Below are positions 1-6,108 of a stretch of 6,108 nt of DNA, piece by piece. Source of the DNA: an uncultured Bacteroidales bacterium (GTDB lineage Bacteria; Bacteroidota; Bacteroidia; Bacteroidales; UBA4417); contig CAIXAQ010000743.1 of the NCBI GenBank assembly GCA_903917425.1, forward strand, positions 1 to 6,108, given 5' to 3'. The translations under genes were made by a program, and so were the position numbers. The notes under the pieces are model-generated. The model had not been told where the DNA came from and did not search any database. It saw only the letters and a program-made list of their open reading frames with translations. How positions within the stretch are numbered: the stretch's first letter is position 1; each line of letters opens with the position of its first letter.

Positions 1-9
1 GCAAACCCT

Positions 10-2967
10 ATGAAAAGGAACTATTTTATTCTGTTATTGCTATTTTTAAGTGCGTTTTTGTTAAAAGCACAGGATCATGCAATTATTCCATCCTACGTTG
101 GAGTTGGCCAGTATCACGGGCTTTCACTTCCTTTACGTGATATTCCTGCCTTGACTCGTGATGAATACGAAAAAATGGAAATTGATGCCGCCAAACCGCG
201 CAATGAAGAAATCAGTGAACGATCATATCCATTTGCAGAAACTGCTTTTCCGAAGGGCGATGACCCAGCTTGGCAACGGGATTTGGGAACAGTGATGCCT
301 CCGAAAGCTCCGATTGTGTCATTTGATGGTCAAACATCGCCTTATTTCCCTCCTGATTGCAACGGCACTGTTGGGCCTAGCCACTTCATGCAGACTATCA
401 ATTCGGTTTATGCCATTTATTCCAAAACCGGAACTCTTGTTGCCGGTCCGGCAAATATGAATACTTTGTTTACCGGTGTTACAGGTGCAACATGTAATGA
501 TGGCGATCCGGTTGTACTATACGATGAACAGGCGGACAGATGGCTAGCCGTTGAATTTTCTATCTGCGGAGCTAATGATTATATGTTATTTGCTGTTTCG
601 CAAACCAATGATCCTACCGGGGCATGGCACCGCTACTCTTTCGATGTAGATGATATGCCTGATTATGAAAAGATCGGTATATGGGGTGATGGCTATTATA
701 TGGGCACCAATAATTCATCCGCTGGTAAAAAAGATATTTATGTCGTCGAACGTTCTAAAATGTTAAGTGGATTAACCGCTCAAATGGTTGGCTTTGATAA
801 TGCCTGGAGGCCTACCACCATTGATGGTTTTATGTGTGTACCTCCCGTTGACAATGACGGAGTTGCAGCCCCTGCTGGAAGCCCGGGTTTGTTTATAACA
901 ATTAATGATGATGCTATTGCCGGAGGTGCCGATCAACTTTGGATTTATGAACTTGCAGTAAACTGGACAACGCCCACCTCTTCCACTTTTAACAGGGTTC
1001 AGCAGTTGGCAGTTCCTGCTTTCGATAGCAATTTTGGAAATAACTGGACAAACATCAAGCAGCCTGGAACCTCGCAGGAATTGGATGCTATTCCCCAGGT
1101 TGTAATGAATGCTCCGCAATACAGGAATTTTGGATCTTACCAGACCCTGGTTTGTTGCCATACTGTTGATGTTGATGCCACAGATCATGCCGGAGTGCGC
1201 TGGTACGAGCTTCGTAAGACTACAGGCACATGGAGCCTCCGCCAATCGGGAACCTATGCACCGGATGCTCATTCACGCTGGATGGGAAGCATCAGGCTTA
1301 ACGGCCAGGGCGAACTTGGTTTAGGCTATTCGATTTCAAGCAGCACAGTTTACCCGGGAATCCGTTACGCGGGACAATCGGCAACAGCGTATGCCACAGG
1401 CGCAGGTGTGCTCGATCTGGCAGAGCAGACAATTACAACCGGCGCATACTCACAATCTACCTACGAGCGTTGGGGCGACTATGCATCCATCAGCATCGAT
1501 CCCACAGATGATAAAACATTCTGGTTTACAACTGAATATATCGGAGCCGGTAATGCACGTAAAACAAGGATTGCTTCATTTCAGGTAGGTTCAGCTCTTT
1601 CCGGTATAGATCTCCTGCCTCTTTCACCTTTGGCGAGTCCGGTTTCAATTCCTGATGGCCAAACCACTACTGCTTCGTGTACAGTTAAAAACCAAGGTAC
1701 TGTTGCCTCGGGAACCTCGAATCTGAAATACTACCTTTCAACAGACAATACATATTCTGCCGGGGATGTTTTATTGGCTGCTGATGCCGTTGCAGCCCTT
1801 GCAGGCAGTGCTTCCGCTGTTTTTAATAAATCAGTCACCATTCCTGCATTAACAACTCCAGGAACCTACTATGTTTTGTTTTTCGTTGATGCTGATGCAC
1901 AGGTTACCGAAACTAACGAAACCAATAATGTGGGTAGCAACCAGATTACAGTAACATCTTCAGCCGGTTCTCCTGACCTGGTTGTTCAGACTCCTGCTTT
2001 AACACCAACTTCATTAAATGCAGGGGCAACAACATCAGCATCGGCCGCAGTGAAAAATCAAGGTACGGCAGTTGCAGGTGCCAGTTCGTTAAAATACTAC
2101 CTTTCGGCTGACAATACTTATGCTGCGACTGATACTTACCTTGCAACTTCAGCGGTTGCTTCGCTGGCAGTGAATGCAATGGCCGCAGTGAGTTCAGTTA
2201 TAACAATTCCTGCAAATACGGCTGCTGGTACCTGGTTTATTCTGCTTGTCGCTGATGCTGATGCACAGGTGACCGAAAGCAACGAAACCAATAATGTGGG
2301 TTCAGTTGCCATTACAGTAACATCTACTGCTCAAGGGTGTAACAGTATAGTTAAGTATCCAAGTTCGGCACTTTCGCCAACTACATCATGGAAAACTCAA
2401 AACTCAATTTATGCTGGTGAATATGCAGTTTTTAATGTTGTTTTAGGTAGAATTTATACTTTTTCATATTGCTCTGCTGATGGTGCCGTTGCCTCGTATA
2501 ACTCAGAATTAACATTGCGTAGCTACAGTACTGGTGCGTTTATCGCTTATTCCGATGATGCCTGTGGTGATGATGCTAAAATTATCTGGACAGCTACCTT
2601 CACAGGAACCGTAAAACTGGTAACAACAATTTCGGGATGTGGCACTAACAGTATCAGTACCAAATTAAGATACAAGTATGCATTAGCGAAAGCAGCAGAA
2701 GAAATTGATGAAGTAGAACTAGAATATCTGGTCTATCCTAATCCTACTGCCGGGCAACTAAATGTAGAAGCCAGCAGTGGTTTTCAAGACGTAAAACAAA
2801 TTGTTGTTTACAACGCTTCAGGAAAACCTGTGAGATCGATTAATATTCCTGAAAAAGCGGATAATATATATAAAGTAAACCTGAGCGACTGCGCTTCAGG
2901 TGTTTATCTTGTTAGAATTATCGGGATCGAAAAAACTGAATTGTTTAAAGTTTCACTCAAGAAATAG
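10..2967 (+). CDS. Secreted multidomain protein: propeller-like region, two CARDB domains, T9SS sorting domain
   Basis: Predicted 985-residue cell-surface or secreted protein exported by Sec and then by the type IX system; its biochemical role is not known. Residues 1-20 are a signal peptide (K2, R3, hydrophobic 5-18, then LKA|Q), so the mature protein would begin with Gln21, as is usual for Bacteroidetes exported proteins. Residues about 95-530 form an all-beta, probably propeller-like region with Asp/Asn-rich motifs (DCNGTVGP 116-123, GDPVVLYD 165-172, RWGDY 487-491, WFTTEY 505-510); no catalytic signature is recognised. Two CARDB (Ig-like adhesion) domains follow at about 533-649 and 656-771, each ending in an NETNNVG motif. 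Residues 777-895 form a beta domain with C777, C821, C852 and C877 and an aGEYa..nvv..G..YtFSYC pattern seen before sorting domains in this phylum. Residues 907-985 are the T9SS type-A sorting domain, beginning YPNPT (909-913) and ending in SGVYLVR and a basic tail. Only nine bases precede the ATG, so its promoter and any upstream partner lie outside the window. Domain calls are firm; enzyme versus adhesin is open. Confidence 0.93.
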   Translation: MKRNYFILLLLFLSAFLLKAQDHAIIPSYVGVGQYHGLSLPLRDIPALTRDEYEKMEIDAAKPRNEEISERSYPFAETAFPKGDDPAWQRDLGTVMPPKAPIVSFDGQTSPYFPPDCNGTVGPSHFMQTINSVYAIYSKTGTLVAGPANMNTLFTGVTGATCNDGDPVVLYDEQADRWLAVEFSICGANDYMLFAVSQTNDPTGAWHRYSFDVDDMPDYEKIGIWGDGYYMGTNNSSAGKKDIYVVERSKMLSGLTAQMVGFDNAWRPTTIDGFMCVPPVDNDGVAAPAGSPGLFITINDDAIAGGADQLWIYELAVNWTTPTSSTFNRVQQLAVPAFDSNFGNNWTNIKQPGTSQELDAIPQVVMNAPQYRNFGSYQTLVCCHTVDVDATDHAGVRWYELRKTTGTWSLRQSGTYAPDAHSRWMGSIRLNGQGELGLGYSISSSTVYPGIRYAGQSATAYATGAGVLDLAEQTITTGAYSQSTYERWGDYASISIDPTDDKTFWFTTEYIGAGNARKTRIASFQVGSALSGIDLLPLSPLASPVSIPDGQTTTASCTVKNQGTVASGTSNLKYYLSTDNTYSAGDVLLAADAVAALAGSASAVFNKSVTIPALTTPGTYYVLFFVDADAQVTETNETNNVGSNQITVTSSAGSPDLVVQTPALTPTSLNAGATTSASAAVKNQGTAVAGASSLKYYLSADNTYAATDTYLATSAVASLAVNAMAAVSSVITIPANTAAGTWFILLVADADAQVTESNETNNVGSVAITVTSTAQGCNSIVKYPSSALSPTTSWKTQNSIYAGEYAVFNVVLGRIYTFSYCSADGAVASYNSELTLRSYSTGAFIAYSDDACGDDAKIIWTATFTGTVKLVTTISGCGTNSISTKLRYKYALAKAAEEIDEVELEYLVYPNPTAGQLNVEASSGFQDVKQIVVYNASGKPVRSINIPEKADNIYKVNLSDCASGVYLVRIIGIEKTELFKVSLKK
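1606..2322 (+). repeat. Tandem CARDB-coding repeat, period 366 bp
   Basis: Two adjacent copies of a domain-length unit lie in frame inside the secreted-protein gene, at a constant offset of 366 bp (122 codons). The best conserved parts are 1891-1959 versus 2257-2325 (57 of 69 bases identical by eye; protein DADAQVTEtNETNNVGS against DADAQVTEsNETNNVGS) and the blocks around 1684 and 2050 (VKNQGT, then LKYYLS). The conserved nucleotides include synonymous positions, which suggests a fairly recent internal duplication or gene conversion between the copies. Confidence 0.85.
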
Positions 2968-2987
2968 TTGGTAACTGATTAATATGA

Positions 2988-3022
2988 AAAAAGCTGTCCT
3001 GTTCAAATTAGGTCAGCTTTTT
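2988..3022 (+). terminator. Intrinsic terminator after the T9SS-protein gene
   Basis: A hairpin with 12-nt arms lies 20 bp after the stop codon: 2988-2999 (AAAAAGCTGTCC) pairs with 3011-3022 (GGTCAGCTTTTT). There is a single T-T mismatch and an 11-nt loop (3000-3010), and the second arm ends in a T run followed by CATTTTTA. The A-run and T-run flanks make it symmetrical, so it could work in both directions, although no minus-strand gene ends here. It separates the secreted-protein gene from the Mur-ligase gene and shows that the open frame running through it from an ATG at 2984 is not the true start of that gene. Confidence 0.88.
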
Positions 3023-3032
3023 CATTTTTATG

Positions 3033-3065
3033 ATTGCCGTCATTCAATTTTCTGTTTTACCTTCG
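3033..3065 (+). promoter_or_regulatory. Putative Bacteroidetes-type promoter of the Mur-ligase gene
   Basis: TACCTTCG at 3058-3065 matches the Bacteroidetes -7 consensus TAnnTTTG at all but one defined position. A TTG at 3034-3036 lies 21 bp upstream, within the usual spacing for the -33 element. The site follows the terminator and ends 23 bp before the ATG at 3089, leaving a short A-rich leader without a Shine-Dalgarno sequence. This is a consensus match only. Confidence 0.5.
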
Positions 3066-3088
3066 CACATCAGAAAAATTCAGATGCC

Positions 3089-4456
3089 ATGATTGAAAAC
3101 CGGATTCATTTTATTGCCATTGGAGGGAGTGCCATGCATAACCTGGCTATTGCCTTGAACCTCAAAGGATACCATGTTACAGGATCGGATGATGAAATAG
3201 TTGATCCGGCGCGCACGCGCTTAGATTCTTATGGCTTGTTACCCGGGCAATTTGGTTGGTTTCCCGAAAAACTGGATCAAAGTATCGATTCCATCATTCT
3301 TGGGATGCATGCCCGTAGCGATAATCCTGAATTGGCAAGGGCCAAAGAGCTTGGATTGAAAATTTATTCGTATCCTGAATTTCTGTATGAGCAAAGCAAA
3401 GACAAACTTCGGGTGGTGATTGGTGGAAGCCACGGAAAAACAACCATCACAGCCATGATCCTTCACGTTATGCATTATTGCGGTATTGATTGCGACTATA
3501 TGGTAGGGGCAAAGCTCGAAGGATTTGATGTGATGGTAAGGTTGACGGAAAAAGCCAAAATTATGGTTTTCGAAGGCGATGAATACCTCACTTCACCGCT
3601 TGACCTTCGTCCGAAGTTTCACTTATATAAGCCTGATATAGCTTTGGTTAGCGGTATTGCCTGGGATCATATGAATGTATTTCCAACATTTAATAACTAT
3701 ATTGAACAGTTTCGCATTTTTATGCAAATGGTTCCTGATAACGGTGCTTTGATTTATTGCGAAGAAGACAAGGAAGTACGAAAAGTCGCAGAATCAGTAC
3801 CTGGTAGCATGAAAAAGCTTCCATACGGCATCCCTTCATATAGCGTTTCCGATGGTAAAACCAGGATTATTACTCCTGATGGTGAGTTTGCTCTGAAGGT
3901 TTTCGGGCAGCATAACCTGATGAACCTGGAAGGAGCCCGCCTGGTTTGCAATCAGTTAGATATCAGTAATTCTGATTTTTATAAAGCAATTTCCAGCTTT
4001 AACGGGGCATCCAACAGGTTAGAACTGATAAATGAAAAGCCTGGTTTTAATGCATACCGCGATTTTGCTCATGCGCCATCGAAGCTAAAAGCTACTATTC
4101 AAGCTGTAAAAGAGCAATATCCTGAACGCAAATTGGTTGCATGTTTCGAACTGCATACTTTTAGCAGCCTGAATAAGGATTTCCTGGCTCAATATGCCGA
4201 TAGCATGGAAAAAGCGGATCAGGCAATTGTATATTTTTCACCTCATGCTTTAGCATTAAAGAAACTCCCGATGCTGCAGCCCGGGGATATTATGACAGCT
4301 TTTCATAAGAATAACCTGTTGGTTTTTTCGGATTCAGGCAAGCTGCAGGAATATTTGCACGACTTAGAATGGGGGAATTCGAACCTTCTGCTTATGAGTT
4401 CTGGAAATTTCGACGGCGTTCAGTTAAAAGACTTTGCCGAAAGTTTGAATGTTTAA
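3089..4456 (+). CDS. mpl: Mpl-type Mur ligase (UDP-MurNAc:tripeptide ligase), peptidoglycan recycling
   Basis: Cytoplasmic ATP-dependent amide ligase of 455 residues. Mpl joins the recycled tripeptide L-Ala-gamma-D-Glu-meso-DAP to UDP-MurNAc, returning wall fragments to peptidoglycan synthesis. The N-terminal Rossmann-like domain carries AIGGSAMHNLA (10-20), the Mpl/MurC nucleotide-sugar loop. The central ATPase domain has the P-loop GGSHGKTT (112-119), the acidic EGDEY (162-166) and WDHMNVF (192-198). The C-terminal domain has SNRLE, DFAHAPSK (325-332) and ELHTFSS (354-360). EGDEY followed by LRPKFHLY is the Mpl-like pattern rather than MurC, and length fits Mpl. The start at 3089 is chosen because the homologous N-terminus begins just there; the in-frame ATG at 2984 would add 35 residues encoded by a terminator and promoter. 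No other wall gene is adjacent, and the gene appears monocistronic. MurC is the main alternative; the broad family is certain and the exact substrate is inferred. Confidence 0.85.
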   Translation: MIENRIHFIAIGGSAMHNLAIALNLKGYHVTGSDDEIVDPARTRLDSYGLLPGQFGWFPEKLDQSIDSIILGMHARSDNPELARAKELGLKIYSYPEFLYEQSKDKLRVVIGGSHGKTTITAMILHVMHYCGIDCDYMVGAKLEGFDVMVRLTEKAKIMVFEGDEYLTSPLDLRPKFHLYKPDIALVSGIAWDHMNVFPTFNNYIEQFRIFMQMVPDNGALIYCEEDKEVRKVAESVPGSMKKLPYGIPSYSVSDGKTRIITPDGEFALKVFGQHNLMNLEGARLVCNQLDISNSDFYKAISSFNGASNRLELINEKPGFNAYRDFAHAPSKLKATIQAVKEQYPERKLVACFELHTFSSLNKDFLAQYADSMEKADQAIVYFSPHALALKKLPMLQPGDIMTAFHKNNLLVFSDSGKLQEYLHDLEWGNSNLLLMSSGNFDGVQLKDFAESLNV

Positions 4457-4475
4457 ATAACTGATAATCATAAAA

Positions 4476-5114
4476 CTACTTTAAAATTTTATCTTTCAGG
4501 TTTTGCCAGTCAGGCATAGTTAAAAGTTGTTTTATACCTTTTGTTTGAAAAGGTGCTTGCTTATCCTCCCATTGTTTTAACATGCTAACACAACTGCTGT
4601 CAGGCGTCGCAATTTTTGTGCTGAATCGCAGCGATTGTTCTTCTGCGGGCCAGAAAATAACAGGCATTTTATCACCGCCAAACTCACCGTTAGTCTGAAG
4701 AAATGTTTCTCCGTCGTCGTTAAAACTTGATAAACTGAACATAAAAGGCCCTGTATTTTTAAAACGATAAAGATGCACTTTCGATAAATCATCAAATTCC
4801 ATGCTGACTTCACCGCACAGTGTACCTTCTTCCTCAAAAATACGTTTCCTGAATTTTGTAGCATCCGGGAAATCCCTTTCCAATTTTTCGCCTTTTAACC
4901 AAAGGTTTGTCAATTCATCGTAATCGGCTGATAATTCACCTGTTGAGTCAATAAGGCTCGAAAAGATATTGATATATTTAATAGTCAGTTTCCCCGAGTT
5001 TTCGCCGGTAAGTTGAAATACATACTCTTTCCGCTCGCAGGTAAGGCAACCTGCGATACTGATTGGAATAATTATAAGCAAAAGAAATTGAAATATCTTT
5101 TTCAACCCTGGCAT
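4476..5114 (-). CDS. Bacteroidetes lipoprotein of unknown function
   Basis: A 212-residue predicted lipoprotein. The N-terminus has K5 and K6, a hydrophobic stretch at 7-22 and a lipobox I-A-G-C with lipidated Cys23, so it should be anchored in the inner or outer membrane after SPase II processing. The mature part is soluble, with E/D/K-rich stretches, a second Cys at 26, C100 within GTLCGEV, and a NGEFGGDKMPVIFWP block at 142-156. It resembles conserved hypothetical lipoproteins of Bacteroidetes from memory, but I can assign no function or named domain. The ATG at 5114 is chosen over an in-frame TTG at 5138: the TTG lies inside the -7 promoter element TACTTTTG, so a transcript starting there could not include it. 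The gene converges on the Mur-ligase gene with 19 bp between stop codons and diverges from pnuC. Confidence 0.85.
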   Translation of the reverse strand: MPGLKKIFQFLLLIIIPISIAGCLTCERKEYVFQLTGENSGKLTIKYINIFSSLIDSTGELSADYDELTNLWLKGEKLERDFPDATKFRKRIFEEEGTLCGEVSMEFDDLSKVHLYRFKNTGPFMFSLSSFNDDGETFLQTNGEFGGDKMPVIFWPAEEQSLRFSTKIATPDSSCVSMLKQWEDKQAPFQTKGIKQLLTMPDWQNLKDKILK

Positions 5115-5135
5115 ACTAACATAAACTTTGGGATG

Positions 5136-5143
5136 CAAAAGTA
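5136..5143 (-). promoter_or_regulatory. -7 element of the lipoprotein gene
   Basis: Read on the minus strand, TACTTTTG is an exact match to the Bacteroidetes -7 consensus TAnnTTTG, 21 bp before the ATG at 5114. I see no good TTTG -33 partner at the usual spacing; the nearest TTTG (5171-5174 on the minus strand) is 27 bp away. The short leader has no Shine-Dalgarno sequence. The site also forms one arm of the inverted repeat that ends at 5219. Confidence 0.6.
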
Positions 5144-5188
5144 TGAAAAATACAGGGTTTGGCGTTAGTCCAAATGCTATCGCAGTCC

Positions 5189-5205
5189 AGGTTTGTTTTC
5201 AACCT
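5189..5205. other. Small inverted repeat upstream of pnuC
   Basis: AGGTT (5189-5193) and AACCT (5201-5205) form a 5-bp inverted repeat around a 7-nt centre, about 30 bp before the pnuC -7 element. It could be a weak operator half-site pair. With only five paired bases, chance is a real possibility. Confidence 0.25.
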
Positions 5206-5234
5206 ACTTTTAGCATCCCTTGGGCACAAATCAC

Positions 5235-5242
5235 TATCTTTG
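5235..5242 (+). promoter_or_regulatory. -7 element of the pnuC-kinase operon
   Basis: TATCTTTG is an exact match to the Bacteroidetes -7 consensus TAnnTTTG and is followed by the commonly seen C. It ends 18 bp before the pnuC ATG, so the leader is only about a dozen bases, with an A-rich stretch and no Shine-Dalgarno sequence. Such a short leader leaves no room for a riboswitch. The -33 region (about 5208-5216, TTTTAGCAT) is a poor match and overlaps the right arm of the inverted repeat, which fits control by a DNA-binding regulator or factor. Confidence 0.65.
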
Positions 5243-5260
5243 CGGCCTTTAAAAACCAAC

Positions 5261-5872
5261 ATGACCGGAATTCTGCATCAGTTATACTCGAATATTCTCG
5301 ATACCACATGGATTGAAGTGGTTGCTGTCATTTTCGGGATACTGAGTGTCTGGTTTGCCCGGAAGGAGAATATCTGGGTTTACCCGACAGGCATCGTGAA
5401 TGTGCTGATTTATGTTTACCTGTGTTTAACCGCCGGCCTGTATGCCGACATGGCAATCAACGCTTTCTATTTTGTTATGAGTGTTTTCGGCTGGTACAAC
5501 TGGTCGCGTCGCGACGAAAAGCAGCATCACGTCCCTATCAGCAGCCTGAATTTATTGCAATGGACATTCTATATGTTATTGATAATAAGCTCATTCGGAA
5601 TTATATATTTTGTTTTGTCGCATTATACCAATAGCACGGTTCCCATTTTTGATTCGTTTACCACATCCTTGTTTCTGGCCGGCATGTGGCTGATGGCAAT
5701 TAAGAAAATAGAAAACTGGATACTCTGGATACTCGGCGATTTTCTTGTAATTCCGCTCTTCGCGATGAAAGGCCTTGTTTTTACAAGTATACAGTACATC
5801 GTTTTCCTGGTTTTGGCTGTAATGGGTTACATCGAATGGCGCAAACGCTTGTTGGCTAAGGAAATAGTATGA
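5261..5872 (+). CDS. pnuC: PnuC-family nicotinamide riboside transporter
   Basis: Inner-membrane facilitator of 203 residues, the usual length for PnuC, that most likely takes up nicotinamide riboside for NAD synthesis. About seven hydrophobic segments are visible. Family marks are WVYPTGIVN near residue 40, YADMAINAFYF (61-71), the aromatic FGWYNW motif (76-81), and ENWILWILGD (151-160) with W153 and W156. The C-terminus is basic (EWRKR), as expected for a cytosolic tail. The ATG at 5261 is preferred to the upstream in-frame start at 5159, because the -7 promoter element lies between the two and because this start gives the normal family length. The next gene overlaps it by four bases and encodes a nicotinamide riboside kinase. 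That pairing argues for nicotinamide riboside rather than thiamine (the PnuT branch), since no thiamine gene is in view. Substrate is inferred from family and context. Confidence 0.9.
   Translation: MTGILHQLYSNILDTTWIEVVAVIFGILSVWFARKENIWVYPTGIVNVLIYVYLCLTAGLYADMAINAFYFVMSVFGWYNWSRRDEKQHHVPISSLNLLQWTFYMLLIISSFGIIYFVLSHYTNSTVPIFDSFTTSLFLAGMWLMAIKKIENWILWILGDFLVIPLFAMKGLVFTSIQYIVFLVLAVMGYIEWRKRLLAKEIV
5858..5862 (+). promoter_or_regulatory. Shine-Dalgarno-like site for the kinase gene, inside pnuC
   Basis: AAGGA lies six bases before the kinase ATG, within the last codons of pnuC. It stands out because the other starts in this window lack such a site. Together with the ATGA overlap it suggests translational coupling or direct re-initiation on the shared transcript. 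Confidence 0.45.
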
Positions 5873-6108
5873 TCAGAATCTCTATTACAGGACCGGAATC
5901 CACAGGAAAATCATGGTTAGCTGAACGTTTAGCTCTTCATAATAACTCGGTTTGGGTGCCGGAATATGCACGCGAATACCTGCGGGAAATTAACCGGCCT
6001 TATGATTTTGATGATATTTTGCTGATTGCTAAAAAGCAGTTTGAACAAGAGAATTCTATGACTCAAAAAACCGGGTTGCTTTTTTGCGATACCGATTTTT
6101 GTGTTACA
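5869..6108 (+). CDS. nadR: NadR-type nicotinamide riboside kinase, N-terminal part (cut by window end)
   Basis: The first 80 codons of a P-loop ATPase; the 3' end lies outside the window. The family phosphorylates nicotinamide riboside to NMN with ATP. Visible marks are the Walker A motif GPESTGKS (8-15) directly after the first beta strand (MIRISIT), VPEYAREYLRE (about 30-40), which is highly typical of the NadR kinase domain, and LLFCDTDF (about 70-77), matching the Walker-B-like DTD strand. The protein begins with the kinase fold, so the N-terminal regulatory and NMN adenylyltransferase domains of enterobacterial NadR are absent; this is the kinase-only form common in Bacteroidetes, and an adenylyltransferase elsewhere would finish NAD synthesis. 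The ATG overlaps the pnuC stop as ATGA, so transporter and kinase are co-transcribed and probably translationally coupled: uptake followed by trapping. What follows the kinase domain cannot be seen. Confidence 0.87.
   Translation, partial: MIRISITGPESTGKSWLAERLALHNNSVWVPEYAREYLREINRPYDFDDILLIAKKQFEQENSMTQKTGLLFCDTDFCVT

Larger units (their letters stand above)
5130..5219. repeat. Inverted repeat in the divergent lipoprotein/pnuC intergenic region
   Basis: The minus-strand sequence TACTTTTGCATCCC (5143 down to 5130) recurs on the plus strand as TACTTTTAGCATCCC (5205-5219), the same 14 bases with one inserted A. A TTTTCA precedes both copies at slightly different distances. The arms are 61 bp apart, so this is not a simple hairpin. 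One arm contains the lipoprotein -7 element and the other lies just upstream of the pnuC -7 element. It could be a paired operator, a duplicated promoter or a remnant of a local inversion duplication. The pattern is visible in the sequence; its role is unknown. Confidence 0.7.

Noticed and set aside
772..1272. 166-codon minus-strand open frame inside the T9SS-protein gene
   Set aside because: It is antisense to a gene with clear domains, has no recognisable motif, and its composition fits a shadow of the coding strand.
4461..4499. Possible bidirectional terminator between the convergent mpl and lipoprotein genes
   Set aside because: Only an AT-only 6-bp stem (4470-4475 with 4487-4492) and an outer CTGA/TCAG pairing separated by uneven internal loops can be drawn; it is too weak to call.
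5115..5138. Eight-residue N-terminal extension of the lipoprotein from a TTG at 5138
   Set aside because: The TTG lies within the -7 promoter element, and the ATG at 5114 gives a normal-length lipoprotein signal peptide.
5243..5260. Riboswitch before pnuC (NAD-II or TPP type)
   Set aside because: The likely transcription start leaves a leader of about a dozen bases, and no conserved aptamer sequence was recognised upstream.
5159..5260. 34-residue N-terminal extension of PnuC from the in-frame start at 5159
   Set aside because: The promoter -7 element at 5235-5242 is downstream of that start, and the shorter protein matches the family length.
1..6108. Mobile element, CRISPR array, phage or defence system
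   Set aside because: No transposase, integrase, terminal repeats, regularly spaced repeats or defence-related domains were seen in any frame.

Overview
The window looks like a chromosomal segment of a Bacteroidota (Bacteroidetes) bacterium, probably Bacteroidales-like. The evidence is a secreted protein with a type IX secretion (T9SS) C-terminal sorting domain, a signal peptide ending in the Ala|Gln cleavage typical of the phylum, TAnnTTTG-type promoter elements, A-rich leaders mostly without Shine-Dalgarno sequences, and a Bacteroidetes-type Mpl. The genus cannot be named from this sequence.

Layout. At 10-2967 (+) lies a large secreted protein: an N-terminal propeller-like region of unknown function, two tandem CARDB domains, a Cys-containing beta domain and a T9SS sorting signal. 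A strong intrinsic terminator (2988-3022) closes this unit. The next gene is an Mpl-type Mur ligase (3089-4456, +) with its own promoter; its reading frame is open further upstream, but that extension only reads through the terminator and promoter. Converging on it is a Bacteroidetes lipoprotein of unknown function (4476-5114, -). A 146-bp divergent intergenic region (5115-5260) carries a -7 element for each side and an inverted repeat that mirrors the lipoprotein gene's -7 region. To the right, pnuC (5261-5872, +) overlaps by an ATGA a NadR-type nicotinamide riboside kinase (5869 onward, +) that is cut by the window edge.

How the genes work together. Only pnuC and the kinase gene form a clear functional unit: PnuC brings nicotinamide riboside across the inner membrane and the kinase traps it as NMN for NAD synthesis. 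The Mur ligase is a peptidoglycan-recycling enzyme with no wall genes beside it. The T9SS protein and the lipoprotein are cell-envelope or surface proteins without assigned roles. No RNA gene, CRISPR array or mobile element was seen, and no gene-free stretch exceeds 300 bp. Most of the window is ordinary core or near-core sequence. The least explained items are the inverted repeat in the divergent promoter region, the orphan N-terminal domain of the secreted protein, and the lipoprotein.
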